Source of the DNA: Gaiellasilicea sp033857955 | GTDB lineage: Bacteria; Actinomycetota; Thermoleophilia; Gaiellales; Gaiellaceae | Reading direction: 5' to 3' | Assembly: GCA_033857955.1 (NCBI GenBank) | Contig: JAWVCW010000029.1 | Span: 1-64,000, forward strand | DNA: 64,000 nucleotides | In this document: one piece after another, positions 63,284-64,000 of the stretch | How the letters are laid out: each line of letters begins with the position of its first letter | Position numbering within the stretch: position 1 is the stretch's first letter | The notes under the pieces: model-generated | What the model was told of the DNA's origin: nothing | The model's input: only the letters and a program-made list of their open reading frames with translations | The model's database searches: none | Position numbers and translations under genes: made by a program

Positions 63284-63969
63284 CGCACGCCGCGCGTCTC
63301 GTCGGCGACGAGCAGCCCGTCCGCGACCCGGATGATCCGCGAAGCTCGCTGCGCCACCTCGCTCGAGTGGGTGACCATCACGATCGTGCTCCCTTCCGCG
63401 TTGACGCGCTCGAGCAGGGCGAGCACCTCCTGCGCGCTGGCGGAGTCGAGGTTGCCGGTCGGCTCGTCGGTCAGGAGGACGCTCGGGCGCGTGACGATCG
63501 CCCGGGCGATCGCGACGCGCTGCTGCTGGCCGCCGGAGAGCTGGTTCGGCCAGTGGCCGACCCGGTCCGCGAGGCCGACCGACGTGAGAGCATCGACGAC
63601 CCGGCGCCTCCGTTCGCGAGCAGGCAGGCCCGCGTAGACGAGCGGCAGCTCGACGTTCTTGGCGGCGGTCGCACGCGGCAGGAGGTTGTACGCCTGGAAG
63701 ACGAAGCCGATCCGCCGGCCGCGTACTCGCGCCCGGCGCGACTCCGAGAGGTGGGTCATGTCCTCACCGACGAGCCGGTAGGAGCCGGTCGTGGGCCGGT
63801 CGAGGCAGCCGAGGATTCCGAGCAGCGTCGTCTTGCCCGAGCCGAACTCGCCCATGATCGCCACAAACTCGCCCTCGGCCACGGCAAAGCTGACGCCGCG
63901 CAGCGCCTCGACGAGCACATCGCCGGCGCGGTAGGACTTCGTGACGTCCTCCAGCTCGAGGACACTCAT
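63280..63969 (-). CDS. MacB/LolD-type ABC ATPase
   Basis: 229 residues. Walker A is GEFGSGKT (usually G-P/S-S-G-S-G-K-S here, so Glu-Phe is unusual but keeps the GxxGxGKT core). Q-loop FVFQAYNLLPRATA, signature LSGGQQQRVAIARAI, Walker B VLLTDEPTGNLDS, H-loop VTHSSEVAQRA. It powers the FtsX-like permease downstream. Confidence 0.92.
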   Translation of the reverse strand: MSVLELEDVTKSYRAGDVLVEALRGVSFAVAEGEFVAIMGEFGSGKTTLLGILGCLDRPTTGSYRLVGEDMTHLSESRRARVRGRRIGFVFQAYNLLPRATAAKNVELPLVYAGLPARERRRRVVDALTSVGLADRVGHWPNQLSGGQQQRVAIARAIVTRPSVLLTDEPTGNLDSASAQEVLALLERVNAEGSTIVMVTHSSEVAQRASRIIRVADGLLVADETRGVR

Positions 63970-64000
63970 TGGCCGCCAACCTGGAGGAGCACGCGCTCGC
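63966..64000 (-). CDS. 3' end of a further gene, truncated by the window edge
   Basis: Only about ten codons are visible (ending ERVLLQVGGQ, stop TGA at 63966-63968), overlapping the ATPase ATG by 4 nt. By analogy with MacA-MacB systems it could be a membrane fusion protein, but the visible residues cannot confirm that. Confidence 0.45.
   Translation of the reverse strand, partial: ERVLLQVGGQ

Overview
The window is a high-GC, gene-dense stretch with operon-style overlaps (ATGA, GTGA). It reads like a soil or aquatic Actinomycetota chromosome, most plausibly Thermoleophilia (Gaiellales or Solirubrobacterales). That placement is inference from codon use and gene content (form I CO dehydrogenase, FolE2, ThyX, DUF6766, non-pyrrolysine MttB); no rRNA or other phylogenetic marker is present.

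Layout. 1-4.4 kb: end of an aerobic CO dehydrogenase operon (coxL form I, coxD, coxE, a 58-aa Cys-rich ORF and a stand-alone CoxL domain fragment). 4.4-13.2 kb: housekeeping genes (YceI, a truncated kinase, folE2, plsY, two divergent Fe/Mn superoxide dismutases, an SDR, an ECF sigma/anti-sigma pair, thyX, a cold-shock gene, DUF6766). 13.2-47 kb: a nearly continuous island for phosphorus-linked quaternary amines and one-carbon units. It holds glpD, a GDPD, an ABC importer whose ATPase gene is preceded by a 162-nt hairpin, a GntR regulator with a perfect palindromic operator, and tmpA-tmpB (trimethylaminoethylphosphonate to glycine betaine plus phosphate). It continues with a ProXWV-type betaine importer, an iron alcohol dehydrogenase and aldehyde dehydrogenase (candidate choline to betaine route), an MttB-family methyltransferase, corrinoid protein, methyl-THF methyltransferase, RACE activator, MetV/MetF, a dimethylglycine/sarcosine-type dehydrogenase with EtfBA, and formate-THF ligase. 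Together they can plausibly import or make glycine betaine, strip its methyls onto THF and oxidise them to formate.

47-54.4 kb: kynureninase-like enzyme, STAS protein, methyltransferase, disulfide reductase, flavin reductase, HAD phosphatase, a decayed IS630-type element and an argininosuccinate-lyase-like gene. 54.4-59.1 kb: the most unusual part, a minus-strand array of 20 tRNA genes covering 18 amino acids (no Ile, no standard Cys). It is interspersed with three copies of a structured repeat and three small ORFs, and ends 30 nt upstream of an RtcB RNA ligase gene. A 165-bp MITE with perfect 16-bp inverted repeats supplies the rtcB stop codon. 59.1-59.8 kb has no recognised gene. 59.8-64 kb: two ABC export systems (a NosY/CcmA-like pair with a secreted protein, and a MacB/LolD-like pair with the end of a further gene).

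Reading notes: all functions come from motif and family recognition by eye; no search was run. Several starts appear to be CTG, which I flag as a pattern. tRNA boundaries come from hand-folding and may be off by one or two bases.
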